DNA from: Opitutia bacterium UBA7374
Lineage (GTDB): Bacteria; Verrucomicrobiota; Verrucomicrobiia; Opitutales; Coraliomargaritaceae
DNA: 22,149 bases
Reading direction: 5' to 3'
NCBI GenBank assembly: GCA_002469895.1
Contig: DKOA01000012.1
Coordinates: forward strand, 8,794-30,942
Made by a program: the position numbers and the translations under genes. Each line of letters opens with the position of its first letter. Positions within the stretch are counted from its first letter, which is position 1. Below the pieces are notes generated by a model, which saw only the letters and a program-made list of their open reading frames with translations, was not told where the DNA came from and made no database searches. This document shows, one piece after another, positions 10,618 through 18,195 of this stretch.

Positions 10618-11651
10618 ACTTCCTACAGTTCCAAAGCCCGGCCTTCCTCTGGCTTCTCGCCCTCCTCCCTATTCTTGCTTGGTGGAGCGGGCGAAGCGGC
10701 CCCGAGGCAGCCCTACGCTTCTCCAGCACCTCGCTGGTCGAAGCCATCTCACGCTCGCGCCGCAGTCGCGCCGGGAAAATTCTCCTCGGACTGCGCATCC
10801 TCGGTCTCGCCTTTTTGATTGTTGCCCTCGCCCGGCCACAAGAAGGAGAGATGAACGAAAGCAGCGAAGCCGATGGCATCGACATTGTCCTGACCATTGA
10901 CCTCTCCATCTCCATGCGGGCTCTCGATCTCTCCACCCGCGAGAATATTGTCACCCGCCTGGATGCTGCCAAATCGGTCATGCAAGACTTTATCGACAAG
11001 CGCCCCTACGACCGTATCGGGCTCGTTGCCTTCGCTGCCGATGCTTTTGTTGTCAGCCCCCTGACTCTCAACCACGACTGGCTGAAAAAAAATATCCAAC
11101 GCTTAGAATTGGGAGACATCAATGGAAGCGGAACGGCAATCGGCACTGCTTTAGGCGCTGCGATTAATCGCTTGCGCGACCAAGAGCAGGGAAGCCGAAT
11201 CGTCGTACTCCTGACCGACGGAGAAAACAATAGCGGGGAGATCTCTCCCATCGGTGCTGCCGAAGCAGCCAAAAGTCTGGGAGTCAAGGTCTACACCATA
11301 GCAACCGGGCAACAGGGCCGCGTCCCGGTTCCTTCAATGACGCGCAATGGCCGCGTACAACTCGACCAAAAAGGGAACCCGCTCTATCGCGGCGAAAGTG
11401 AGTACTCCAATTACGACGAAGAAAGTCTCGATAAAATCGCCACCCTTACCGGAGGTCGCTTTTTTCGTGCCCAGCAGGACGGCGACCTCGAAAAGATCTA
11501 TGACGACATCAACCAGTTGGAAACCACGACTGTTGAACTGCGCAGCTTTGCCAGTCTGACAGAACTCTTTGGCTGGCCGGCCCTGATCGGCCTCGCCTTG
11601 CTTGGGCTGGAGCTCGTTCTCGCCAATACACGCTACCGCCGCCTGCCATGA
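10614..11651 (+). CDS. batA: BatA-like vWA-domain membrane protein
   Basis: Membrane-anchored von Willebrand factor A protein expected to display a metal-ion-dependent adhesion site to MoxR-linked partners. The 345-residue layout is typical: two N-terminal membrane helices (about 8-24 and 56-74, the second ending ALARPQEG), a vWA domain and a C-terminal helix (about 318-336, WPALIGLALLGLELVLA). The MIDAS is intact: DLSIS with D96, S98 and S100, the GTAIGTALG loop Thr and LLTDGEN. Start and stop are both in ATGA overlaps with its neighbours. Bat proteins were named for Bacteroides aerotolerance; the function in this phylum is inferred from family and synteny only. Confidence 0.93.
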   Translation: MNFLQFQSPAFLWLLALLPILAWWSGRSGPEAALRFSSTSLVEAISRSRRSRAGKILLGLRILGLAFLIVALARPQEGEMNESSEADGIDIVLTIDLSISMRALDLSTRENIVTRLDAAKSVMQDFIDKRPYDRIGLVAFAADAFVVSPLTLNHDWLKKNIQRLELGDINGSGTAIGTALGAAINRLRDQEQGSRIVVLLTDGENNSGEISPIGAAEAAKSLGVKVYTIATGQQGRVPVPSMTRNGRVQLDQKGNPLYRGESEYSNYDEESLDKIATLTGGRFFRAQQDGDLEKIYDDINQLETTTVELRSFASLTELFGWPALIGLALLGLELVLANTRYRRLP

Positions 11652-13645
11652 ACTTCGCTAACCAGATCTGGCTCTATCTGGCCCCAGCACTTTTCCTCGT
11701 GGCGCTGGCTCTCTTTCTTCACGGGCTGCGAAAAAGAGAGCACCTGCTGACAAAATTTGCCGCCCGACGACTCCTCGACCAACTGACCGAAAAAGCCGCT
11801 CTTGGACGCACCCTGATAAAAGCTCTACTGGGCTCGCTGGGAATCGCCGCAATAGCCATCGCCCTAGCGCGCCCCCAATACGGCATCGAGTGGTCCGAGC
11901 GCAAAGCGCGGGGCCTCGACATCATCTTTGTCCTCGACAGTTCCAAGAGCATGCTGGCCACCGATCTACGACCGAATCGTCTTACCCGCGCAAAACTGGC
12001 AGTTCTGGATCTCTTAGAACGGCTCGAAAGCGATCGCGTAGGACTGGTTGCTTTTGCCGGGCAGGCCTTCCTCCAGACGCCCCCCACGCTTGATTATGCC
12101 GCCTTCCGCGAAAGCCTTGAATCCGTCGGTCCGGAAAGCCTCTCCCGAGGCGGCAGTGACCTTGGTCGCGCTCTTGAAGAAGCAAACAAAGCATTCCCGG
12201 TGGAAAATAATGTAAAAGCAGTGATTCTTCTTACCGACGGAGAAGACCTCGGCGGGGAGGCGATTGAGACAGCGAAGAAAATAAGTGAAGAAGGCATCCG
12301 AATATTTGCCATCGGTATAGGCACTGCCGAAGGTACCTACTTACAAGTCGCCAATGCCGCCGGGGAAGACAGCTATCTGCGCGACAGTCAGGGACAACCG
12401 GTACGCAGCCGACTCGACGAGGCCACCCTCAAAGAAATGACGACGCTGACCGGCGGCCAATACCAAAGACTAGAGGGCAATTCGCTGGAATTCTTTTATA
12501 CCTCGGTCATTGATACGCTCCCCCGCAACGAACGTGACTCCGAGATGCAGGAAATTCCGATCGAACGCTACCAGTGGCCTTTAACCGCTGCATTTCTCTT
12601 TTTTGTCGCTGAAATTATCATCCGCAGGCGGCGATCTACAGGCATCGCGACAACTGGCCTCTTTCTCCTCGCTGCTCATCAAATTCTCCTACCAACTCCA
12701 CTGAAAGCGGAAGAAGCTCCATTCGACACACCCTTGCCACTTGTCGAACCAGTCGAGCCGGAAGCAGTAACAGAAATTGATCCGAAGCGCATTTACAACG
12801 ATGGACGGGAAGCCATTCTGGCAGGTGACTATCCGCGCGCAGACGCTTGCTTTAACGAAGCAGTGAGTGAGAGCCAAGACTTCGACCTGCAACGTGATGC
12901 TCTCTATAACCAAGGACACAATCATTTCCAATCGGGCGAGGCCGCATATCGTTCAGGTGATTTCCAGCAGGCCATTGATCGATGGAAACAGTCTGAGTCC
13001 GCCTTCCGCTCCGCCCTGCAAATTGATCCGGAAGATACGCAGGCTGAGGAAGATGCCCGCTTAGTTGAAGCGCGCCGAAAAGCGCTGGAGGAAATTATCG
13101 AAGAACAATCCGAGCAGGAAGAAGAATCATCCAACGAAGAACAGGAGAATTCTAACGAAGAATCAGAAAACGGCGAAGACGAGGAACAGGAGCCGTCAGA
13201 AGGAGGCGAGAGCGAGCAGGAGGATAGCGGGCAAAACGGCGACAATAACACCGAGTCCGAAAACGACGAATCCTCTGAAGACAATCAGAACAGCGATTCG
13301 GAGGAGTCTTCTGAAAACAACACCTCCGAGGATCCCGCCGGCGCGGATAATGCCGAAGAAGATGCTGAAGAATCTTCAGACTCCCAATCCAGTAACAACG
13401 AAACCGACGAAGAAGAAGACGAAGGCGAGTCCAGCCAGCCACTCCCCGAAAATCCATCTACACAGACGGATGAGGAACCTTCCGATCAGGCTTTAAGCAA
13501 TGAGGCCAGCCAGCTAATCGAGGGCATGACGCCAGTCGAAGCGAGTGCGCTTCTCGATAGCATGCGTGACAGCGAGCAACTCTTACCTTTTGTAGAACAA
13601 GACAGTCGCCAGCCCGGTCGGCAAAAACCGATCCAAGACTGGTAA
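11648..13645 (+). CDS. batB: BatB-BatC fusion: vWA membrane protein with TPR and acidic C-terminal region
   Basis: A 665-residue protein joining what are often two genes. Two N-terminal helices (about 9-25 and 60-76) precede a vWA domain with MIDAS DSSKS (D97, S99, S101), a GGSD loop (Ser where Thr is usual) and LLTDGED. Membrane segments at about 308-345 lead into a TPR region (about 375-470) with GREAILAGDYPRADACFNEA and GDFQQAIDRWKQSESAFRSALQIDPED. Residues about 480-617 are almost entirely Glu/Asp/Ser/Asn/Gln. The protein ends with TPVEASALLDSMRDSEQLLPF and a terminal DW, a BatC-like tail. The TPR and acidic parts are predicted to lie on the opposite membrane side to the vWA domain or to be reached through an even number of helices; topology is inference. 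batD starts 12 bp downstream. Confidence 0.92.
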   Translation: MNFANQIWLYLAPALFLVALALFLHGLRKREHLLTKFAARRLLDQLTEKAALGRTLIKALLGSLGIAAIAIALARPQYGIEWSERKARGLDIIFVLDSSKSMLATDLRPNRLTRAKLAVLDLLERLESDRVGLVAFAGQAFLQTPPTLDYAAFRESLESVGPESLSRGGSDLGRALEEANKAFPVENNVKAVILLTDGEDLGGEAIETAKKISEEGIRIFAIGIGTAEGTYLQVANAAGEDSYLRDSQGQPVRSRLDEATLKEMTTLTGGQYQRLEGNSLEFFYTSVIDTLPRNERDSEMQEIPIERYQWPLTAAFLFFVAEIIIRRRRSTGIATTGLFLLAAHQILLPTPLKAEEAPFDTPLPLVEPVEPEAVTEIDPKRIYNDGREAILAGDYPRADACFNEAVSESQDFDLQRDALYNQGHNHFQSGEAAYRSGDFQQAIDRWKQSESAFRSALQIDPEDTQAEEDARLVEARRKALEEIIEEQSEQEEESSNEEQENSNEESENGEDEEQEPSEGGESEQEDSGQNGDNNTESENDESSEDNQNSDSEESSENNTSEDPAGADNAEEDAEESSDSQSSNNETDEEEDEGESSQPLPENPSTQTDEEPSDQALSNEASQLIEGMTPVEASALLDSMRDSEQLLPFVEQDSRQPGRQKPIQDW

Positions 13646-13656
13646 ACGTTACCGAC

Positions 13657-15462
13657 ATGAAGCCACTCATCCTCAATATATGCCTCCTCTGCATTGCCGC
13701 ACAGTTTGTTACTGCGGAACTTTCCGTGCGTACCCGCTTCAGCCAGCCTCGCGTTGCTCTCGGCAACCCCGTACAGTACATCGTTGAAATCACCGCGATC
13801 GACGCTGCCTCACAGCCAAACATCCCACCGATTACATCCCTGCCGATTCAAAGTCCACCGGGCCTTCGTCTGCGGAATGGCCGCAACTCGAGCAATTCGC
13901 AGACCCGAATCGTTAATGGACAAACCGAATACCGGATCACCCAGAGTGCGACAATCGATGCCATACCCTCCGCAATCGGCAGCTATTCCATCCCCGCTTT
14001 TCAAATCGAGGTTAACGGAGAAACCCTGGAGGCTCCGGCAGCAACCCTGCAGGTCGTGGAAAAAGCAGCCGATGCTGCACCCACACTGGATGAACTAACC
14101 TTTCTCGAAGTGGAAGCTCCGCAAAGCCTCTATATCGGACAATCCAGTAAGATTCGCCTGAACCTCTATGTAGCCGATCGTATGCGACTTTCCGGGGTCG
14201 GGAATTTCGAGAGTACCGCGGATGGATTTTCCATGATCCAGGATCCCAACAAGTATAGTGAGCGCCGCCTACTTCGCAATGGACGCGACTACCGTGTGCT
14301 CACTTGGGAAATTGAGGCAACCGCCCTGACTGCTGGCCGACAAGCTCTTAACTTTCAGATCGATGTATCCGCCAGAATGCCGGGCAAAGCAAAGTCCGGC
14401 AACCAATCGCCTTTTGGACGCAGCCTCTTTGATGATTTCTTTGAACCGACTCAGCGCTACCCGATCGACAAAGAGCACACCATCCATGTTCTTCCCTTAC
14501 CCGAAGAAAACAAACCACCGAGCTTTGATGGAGCGGTGGGCAGATTCAGCATGGAAGTCTTCACCGATTTACAGGAGACCACGGTGGGAGAGCCGATCAT
14601 GTACTCGATTCGACTAACTGGTGAAGGCAACTTTGATCGTATACAGGGGCTCGTGCTAAGCGAGTCACCCGACTGGAAGCCTTACAGCCCGCAAGCAGTG
14701 ATGGAGGATTCCGGGGCGGTCGAGAGCACAACAACCAAGCGATTCGACTATGTCATGACTCCACTGCGAGCCGGCCAAATCAAGACACCCGCCATCCAAT
14801 TTGCATACTTTGATCCGCAGACTGCAGCCTACGTTACTTTACAGGCGCCACCCATTCCAATCGCTGTCCAAGCCGCAAAATCTACCTTTACGCCACCAAG
14901 CAGCGCCGCCCCAACGCCGAAGTCTCAGGAGGAGAGCGAACAGCCTCTCTCCCGTTCACTTACCCGCGAGGAAGCGCTGATGACCCTCGATTACCAACCC
15001 CGGGAAAAAACTCTGCCCGACACAATTCACCCTTTCCAATCCAATAGCTTTAGGATGACGCAAGGATTCCTATTCCTTTTGCTCGTAGCAACCGCCCTGT
15101 ACTTGCGCCGGCGCACCCGACTACTGGAGGACCCTCACTTCCTCCTGTCACGGAAGGTCCGAAAAGCGGCCAAACAAGCCCACAAAGAAGCCATCGCGGC
15201 AACCACCGCGAGCGAATTTTATATAGCAGCTTTATCCGCTGTGCGGCATACTGCCACCGCGCGAACCGGACGGGATCAAAGTAATGCTACGATGAAGGAA
15301 CTCCGTGCCCTCATTCCAAATCCCGAAAAAAACTCGCGAGCGCTGGATGCCTTACAAAAGCTCTGTCTTCAGGCCGATGCCCTGCATTTTTCCGGAAAAG
15401 AACCATCGACTGATCCCAAGACCCTCCAGCCCCTCCTCAACCAATTGCTTGAAGTCCTATGA
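13657..15462 (+). CDS. batD: BatD-like protein
   Basis: Envelope protein of the Bat operon, 601 aa. It begins with a signal peptide (MKPLILNICLLCIAAQFVTA) followed by VRTRFSQPRVALGNPVQYIV, the opening beta-domain typical of BatD. Several beta-rich repeats follow, including YIGQSSKIRLNLYVADR and TTVGEPIMYSIRLTGEGNFDRI, a motif seen twice in the family. A single membrane helix lies at about 469-486 (FLFLLLVATALYLRRR), leaving a helical cytoplasmic tail of about 115 residues. The large N-terminal part is therefore periplasmic. The start has no ribosome site, but an inverted repeat GGTAA-ACG-TTACC (13641-13653) sits across the batB stop just before it. The stop overlaps the batE start as ATGA. 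Confidence 0.92.
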   Translation: MKPLILNICLLCIAAQFVTAELSVRTRFSQPRVALGNPVQYIVEITAIDAASQPNIPPITSLPIQSPPGLRLRNGRNSSNSQTRIVNGQTEYRITQSATIDAIPSAIGSYSIPAFQIEVNGETLEAPAATLQVVEKAADAAPTLDELTFLEVEAPQSLYIGQSSKIRLNLYVADRMRLSGVGNFESTADGFSMIQDPNKYSERRLLRNGRDYRVLTWEIEATALTAGRQALNFQIDVSARMPGKAKSGNQSPFGRSLFDDFFEPTQRYPIDKEHTIHVLPLPEENKPPSFDGAVGRFSMEVFTDLQETTVGEPIMYSIRLTGEGNFDRIQGLVLSESPDWKPYSPQAVMEDSGAVESTTTKRFDYVMTPLRAGQIKTPAIQFAYFDPQTAAYVTLQAPPIPIAVQAAKSTFTPPSSAAPTPKSQEESEQPLSRSLTREEALMTLDYQPREKTLPDTIHPFQSNSFRMTQGFLFLLLVATALYLRRRTRLLEDPHFLLSRKVRKAAKQAHKEAIAATTASEFYIAALSAVRHTATARTGRDQSNATMKELRALIPNPEKNSRALDALQKLCLQADALHFSGKEPSTDPKTLQPLLNQLLEVL

Positions 15463-16229
15463 ACCCACTCCAAAGCAACCATCCTCTCTGTTTCTTGCTC
15501 ATGATTCGTATGCTAGCAGTCCTGGCATTCCTGAGCCTACAAGGCTTGGCTCAGGCAGAAAATTTTCAAAATGGAATTAAAGCCTACGAAAAAGGAAAGT
15601 TCGATGCGGCCATTCGCTTTTTTGAACAATCCGGCAACGAAAAGGAAACCGCCGCACTGCGACATAACCTAGCCCTAAGTTTTTACCAAAACGGGCAACC
15701 TGCAGAGGCTATTTGGCAACTCGAACGCGCTCTGCACATCGAACCACGGAACAAGGAATACCAGTTCAAGCACAGTGCACTGCGCCAGCAACTCGGACTG
15801 ACCCCCGGAGAGCCGACTTTGCTAGAGACAGCAGCCACCCTCCTCTCGCCGGCGCAATGGGCCTGGCTGGCCACTGCAGCGTTCTGGAGCGGCCTCGCCA
15901 TCTGGATTCTTCAATTGACCTGCAAAAAAAAGTCCACCCTCGGAAGCAAGGCGGTACAGATCCTTTGCTTACTCCTCCTTGTCTGCGCGTTACCCGCACT
16001 TGAACACTACAGAGTGGGCGCCCGAAAAGCCGTCCTGATCTCCCCCGATTCAGTCGAACTGCGTGCGGCGCCGGCCGAAGCAGCCCCACAAACCGGATTA
16101 GCCCGACCCGGTGAACGACTCCGTATCCTCGACAATCATGGAGACTACGCAGAAGTGGAAACTGAAGGTGCCGCCAGCGGATGGATCCCCAAGAATACTT
16201 TCCGCAACACTTGGATCGGAGACGCTTGA
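15459..16229 (+). CDS. batE: BatE-like protein (TPR plus SH3-like domain)
   Basis: Last gene of the Bat operon, 256 aa. An N-terminal signal sequence (LLMIRMLAVLAFLSLQGLAQA, cleavage near residue 33) is followed by two TPR motifs (about 36-105; GIKAYEKGKFDAAIRFFEQ and ALSFYQNGQPAEAIWQLERAL). Two membrane helices come next (about 132-152 and 165-181), then a C-terminal SH3-like domain (about 190-250) with DSVELRAAPAE and GERLRILDNHGDYAEV ending ASGWIPKNTF. This architecture is characteristic of BatE. The ATG at 15459 overlaps the batD stop; an internal ATG at 15501 would give a shorter leader. It probably acts in the periplasm with the other Bat proteins. Confidence 0.9.
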   Translation: MNPLQSNHPLCFLLMIRMLAVLAFLSLQGLAQAENFQNGIKAYEKGKFDAAIRFFEQSGNEKETAALRHNLALSFYQNGQPAEAIWQLERALHIEPRNKEYQFKHSALRQQLGLTPGEPTLLETAATLLSPAQWAWLATAAFWSGLAIWILQLTCKKKSTLGSKAVQILCLLLLVCALPALEHYRVGARKAVLISPDSVELRAAPAEAAPQTGLARPGERLRILDNHGDYAEVETEGAASGWIPKNTFRNTWIGDA

Positions 16230-16236
16230 TTTTTTA

Positions 16237-16266
16237 CCGCCCATCTATCAGGGTGAACGTTTTTTC
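16237..16266 (+). terminator. Weak possible terminator after the Bat operon
   Basis: A five-pair stem (CGCCC with GGGTG, one G-U pair) around an 8-nt loop is followed by AACG and a run of six T (16260-16265). It lies between batE and htpG, where the operon would be expected to end. The stem is short and the T run is offset, so this is a suggestion only. Confidence 0.25.
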
Positions 16267-16303
16267 TAATCCAACGCAACGAACCCAAATCACCAAATAA
16301 ACA

Positions 16304-18178
16304 ATGAGTACACAAGCACCGGAACGCCACGAATTCCAAGCCGAGGTCAAACAAGTCCTCGATATAGTAGTACACTCACTCTACACAGACAAAGAGATCT
16401 TTGTTCGTGAATTGGTCTCGAACGCCTCGGACGCTACTGAAAAACTGCGTCATACCCAAATTACGGAAAAAGAGATTTTCGACGCCGAACTCGAACTGGA
16501 GATACAGATTAGCTTCGATGCAGAAGCCGGCACGATCACTATACGCGACTTCGGCATCGGTATGAGTCGTGAAGAATTAGTGGAAAACCTCGGCACCATT
16601 GCTCACTCCGGCTCGAAAGCCTTTCTCAACGCACTAAAAGAAGGGGGCGGCAAAAATGAAAACCTCATTGGTCAGTTCGGAGTCGGTTTTTACTCCGTCT
16701 TTATGGTGGCCGATCGAGTGGAAGTTTTCACCCGTAGTTGGAAAAGCGATGGAGAATCTCTGCGTTGGAGCAGTGACGGATCCGGCGCCTATGAAATTGA
16801 ATCAGCAGAGGGTGAGCGGCGTGGCACCCGTATAGTTATCCACCTAAAAGAAGAATTCAAAGAGTTTGCGGATAAGAGCCGCCTCGAAACGATCGTTAAA
16901 AACTATTCTGCTTTCGTCCAGTTTCCTGTCAAAATTGATGGTCAGCCAGTGAACACCGTTCAAGCCATCTGGCTTACAAACAAGAGCGATGTCACGGAAG
17001 AAGAATACAAAGAGTTCTACAAATTCCAGGCCAAGGCCTTTGATGACCCGCGCTTCTGGCTGCACTTCTCCGCCGATGCCCCCATCTCGATTCATAGCCT
17101 GCTCTATGCCCCCACAGAAAACATGGAAGGCTTCGGCTTTGGCCGGATGGAACCCGGTGTCTCCCTCTACTGCCGCAAGGTGCTGATCGACAGCGATCCG
17201 AAGAATCTCCTTCCCGACTGGCTGCGCTTTGTCCGCGGTGTGGTCGATAGCGCTGACCTTCCGCTCAACATCTCCCGCGAATCCATGCAGGACAGCACCC
17301 TTGTGCAGAAGCTTAACAAGGTACTGACCAAACGCTTCCTCAAACTACTTGAAGAAAAAGCCAATAAAGAACCCGAAGTCTACGCCGACTTCTGGAGCAA
17401 GTTCGGCATCTTCCTTAAGGAAGGCGTCACCACAGACTTCACCCATCGGGACCAACTGCTCAAGCTGCTCCGGTACGAGTCTTCCTATACCGCAGATAAA
17501 GAAAATACCAGCCTGGCTGATTACCTTTCCCGCGCACCGGAAGGACAAAAAGAGATTTACTACCTATCCGGCCCGAATCGTCAGGCGATCGAAAGCGGCC
17601 CCTACCTCGAGGCCTTCAAAGCCCGAAACATTGAAGTCCTCTTCCTCTTGGAGCCGATCGATGAGTTCGTTATGAACCACGCGCGCAGCTTTGAGGAAAA
17701 GAACTTTGTCTCCGCGGACAACGATGCCATCGACCTCGACGCCATCGCCCCGGATACGGAAACAGAAAAACCCGAAGCGCTGGAAGACTCCGTATGTTCG
17801 GAACTCTGCACTTTCCTGAAGGAACAACTCGGCGATGGAGTTGAAGAAGTATCTGCCAGTGATCGTCTGGTCGGCAGCCCGGCCATGATCGTCAATGCAG
17901 ACAAGGCAATGACAGCGCAAATGCGAAAAATGATGCGAGCCATGCAACAGCAAGGCGGCATCGAAGACAAAGAACCGCCGGTCAAGCTGCAAATCAATCC
18001 GCGCCACCCTCTGATCAAGAATCTCGCTTCTCTACGCCAAAATGATAGCGAGTTGGCTCAATTAATCTCCAGCCAAATTCTTGATAATGCCCGTATGGCA
18101 GCCGGCCTACTCGAAGACCCGACAACCATGCTTCAGCGCAACTACGGAATCCTTGAGAAACTCAGTGAGCGATCGTAA
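16304..18178 (+). CDS. htpG: Molecular chaperone HtpG (bacterial Hsp90)
   Basis: ATP-dependent cytoplasmic chaperone acting as a homodimer on late folding intermediates. At 624 aa it is full length. The N-terminal GHKL ATPase opens with FQAEVKQVLDIVVHSLYTDKEIF and ELVSNASDATEKLR (catalytic Glu and Mg-binding Asn), then IRDFGIGMSREEL, the lid region GTIAHSGSKAF and GQFGVGFYSVFMVADRVEV. The middle domain has YAPTENMEGF and the client-loop Arg region LPLNISRESMQ. The C-terminal dimerisation domain contains LQINPRHPLIKNL. The ATG at 16304 has no Shine-Dalgarno. It lies 74 bp after batE, and I see no CIRCE-type inverted repeat in that gap, so its heat-shock control cannot be read from the sequence. 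Confidence 0.97.
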   Translation: MSTQAPERHEFQAEVKQVLDIVVHSLYTDKEIFVRELVSNASDATEKLRHTQITEKEIFDAELELEIQISFDAEAGTITIRDFGIGMSREELVENLGTIAHSGSKAFLNALKEGGGKNENLIGQFGVGFYSVFMVADRVEVFTRSWKSDGESLRWSSDGSGAYEIESAEGERRGTRIVIHLKEEFKEFADKSRLETIVKNYSAFVQFPVKIDGQPVNTVQAIWLTNKSDVTEEEYKEFYKFQAKAFDDPRFWLHFSADAPISIHSLLYAPTENMEGFGFGRMEPGVSLYCRKVLIDSDPKNLLPDWLRFVRGVVDSADLPLNISRESMQDSTLVQKLNKVLTKRFLKLLEEKANKEPEVYADFWSKFGIFLKEGVTTDFTHRDQLLKLLRYESSYTADKENTSLADYLSRAPEGQKEIYYLSGPNRQAIESGPYLEAFKARNIEVLFLLEPIDEFVMNHARSFEEKNFVSADNDAIDLDAIAPDTETEKPEALEDSVCSELCTFLKEQLGDGVEEVSASDRLVGSPAMIVNADKAMTAQMRKMMRAMQQQGGIEDKEPPVKLQINPRHPLIKNLASLRQNDSELAQLISSQILDNARMAAGLLEDPTTMLQRNYGILEKLSERS

Positions 18179-18182
18179 GGAG
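18177..18182 (+). promoter_or_regulatory. Shine-Dalgarno supporting the ppk1 TTG start
   Basis: AAGGAG overlaps the last two bases of the htpG stop codon and precedes the ppk1 TTG by 13 nt. It stands out because almost no other gene in this window has a recognisable ribosome binding site. The long spacing leaves some doubt. Confidence 0.5.
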
Positions 18183-18195
18183 ACACACGAGAATT

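Noticed and set aside
13641..13653. GGTAA-ACG-TTACC inverted repeat between batB and batD as a terminator or operator
   Set aside because: The stem is only 5 bp, overlaps the stop codon and has no T-tract. The operon clearly continues through it.
8112..16229. The MoxR/DUF58/vWA cluster as a novel defence or ternary vWA-MoxR system
   Set aside because: Gene order and domain content match the known Bat-type operon of envelope proteins. No nuclease, protease or other effector gene is associated.
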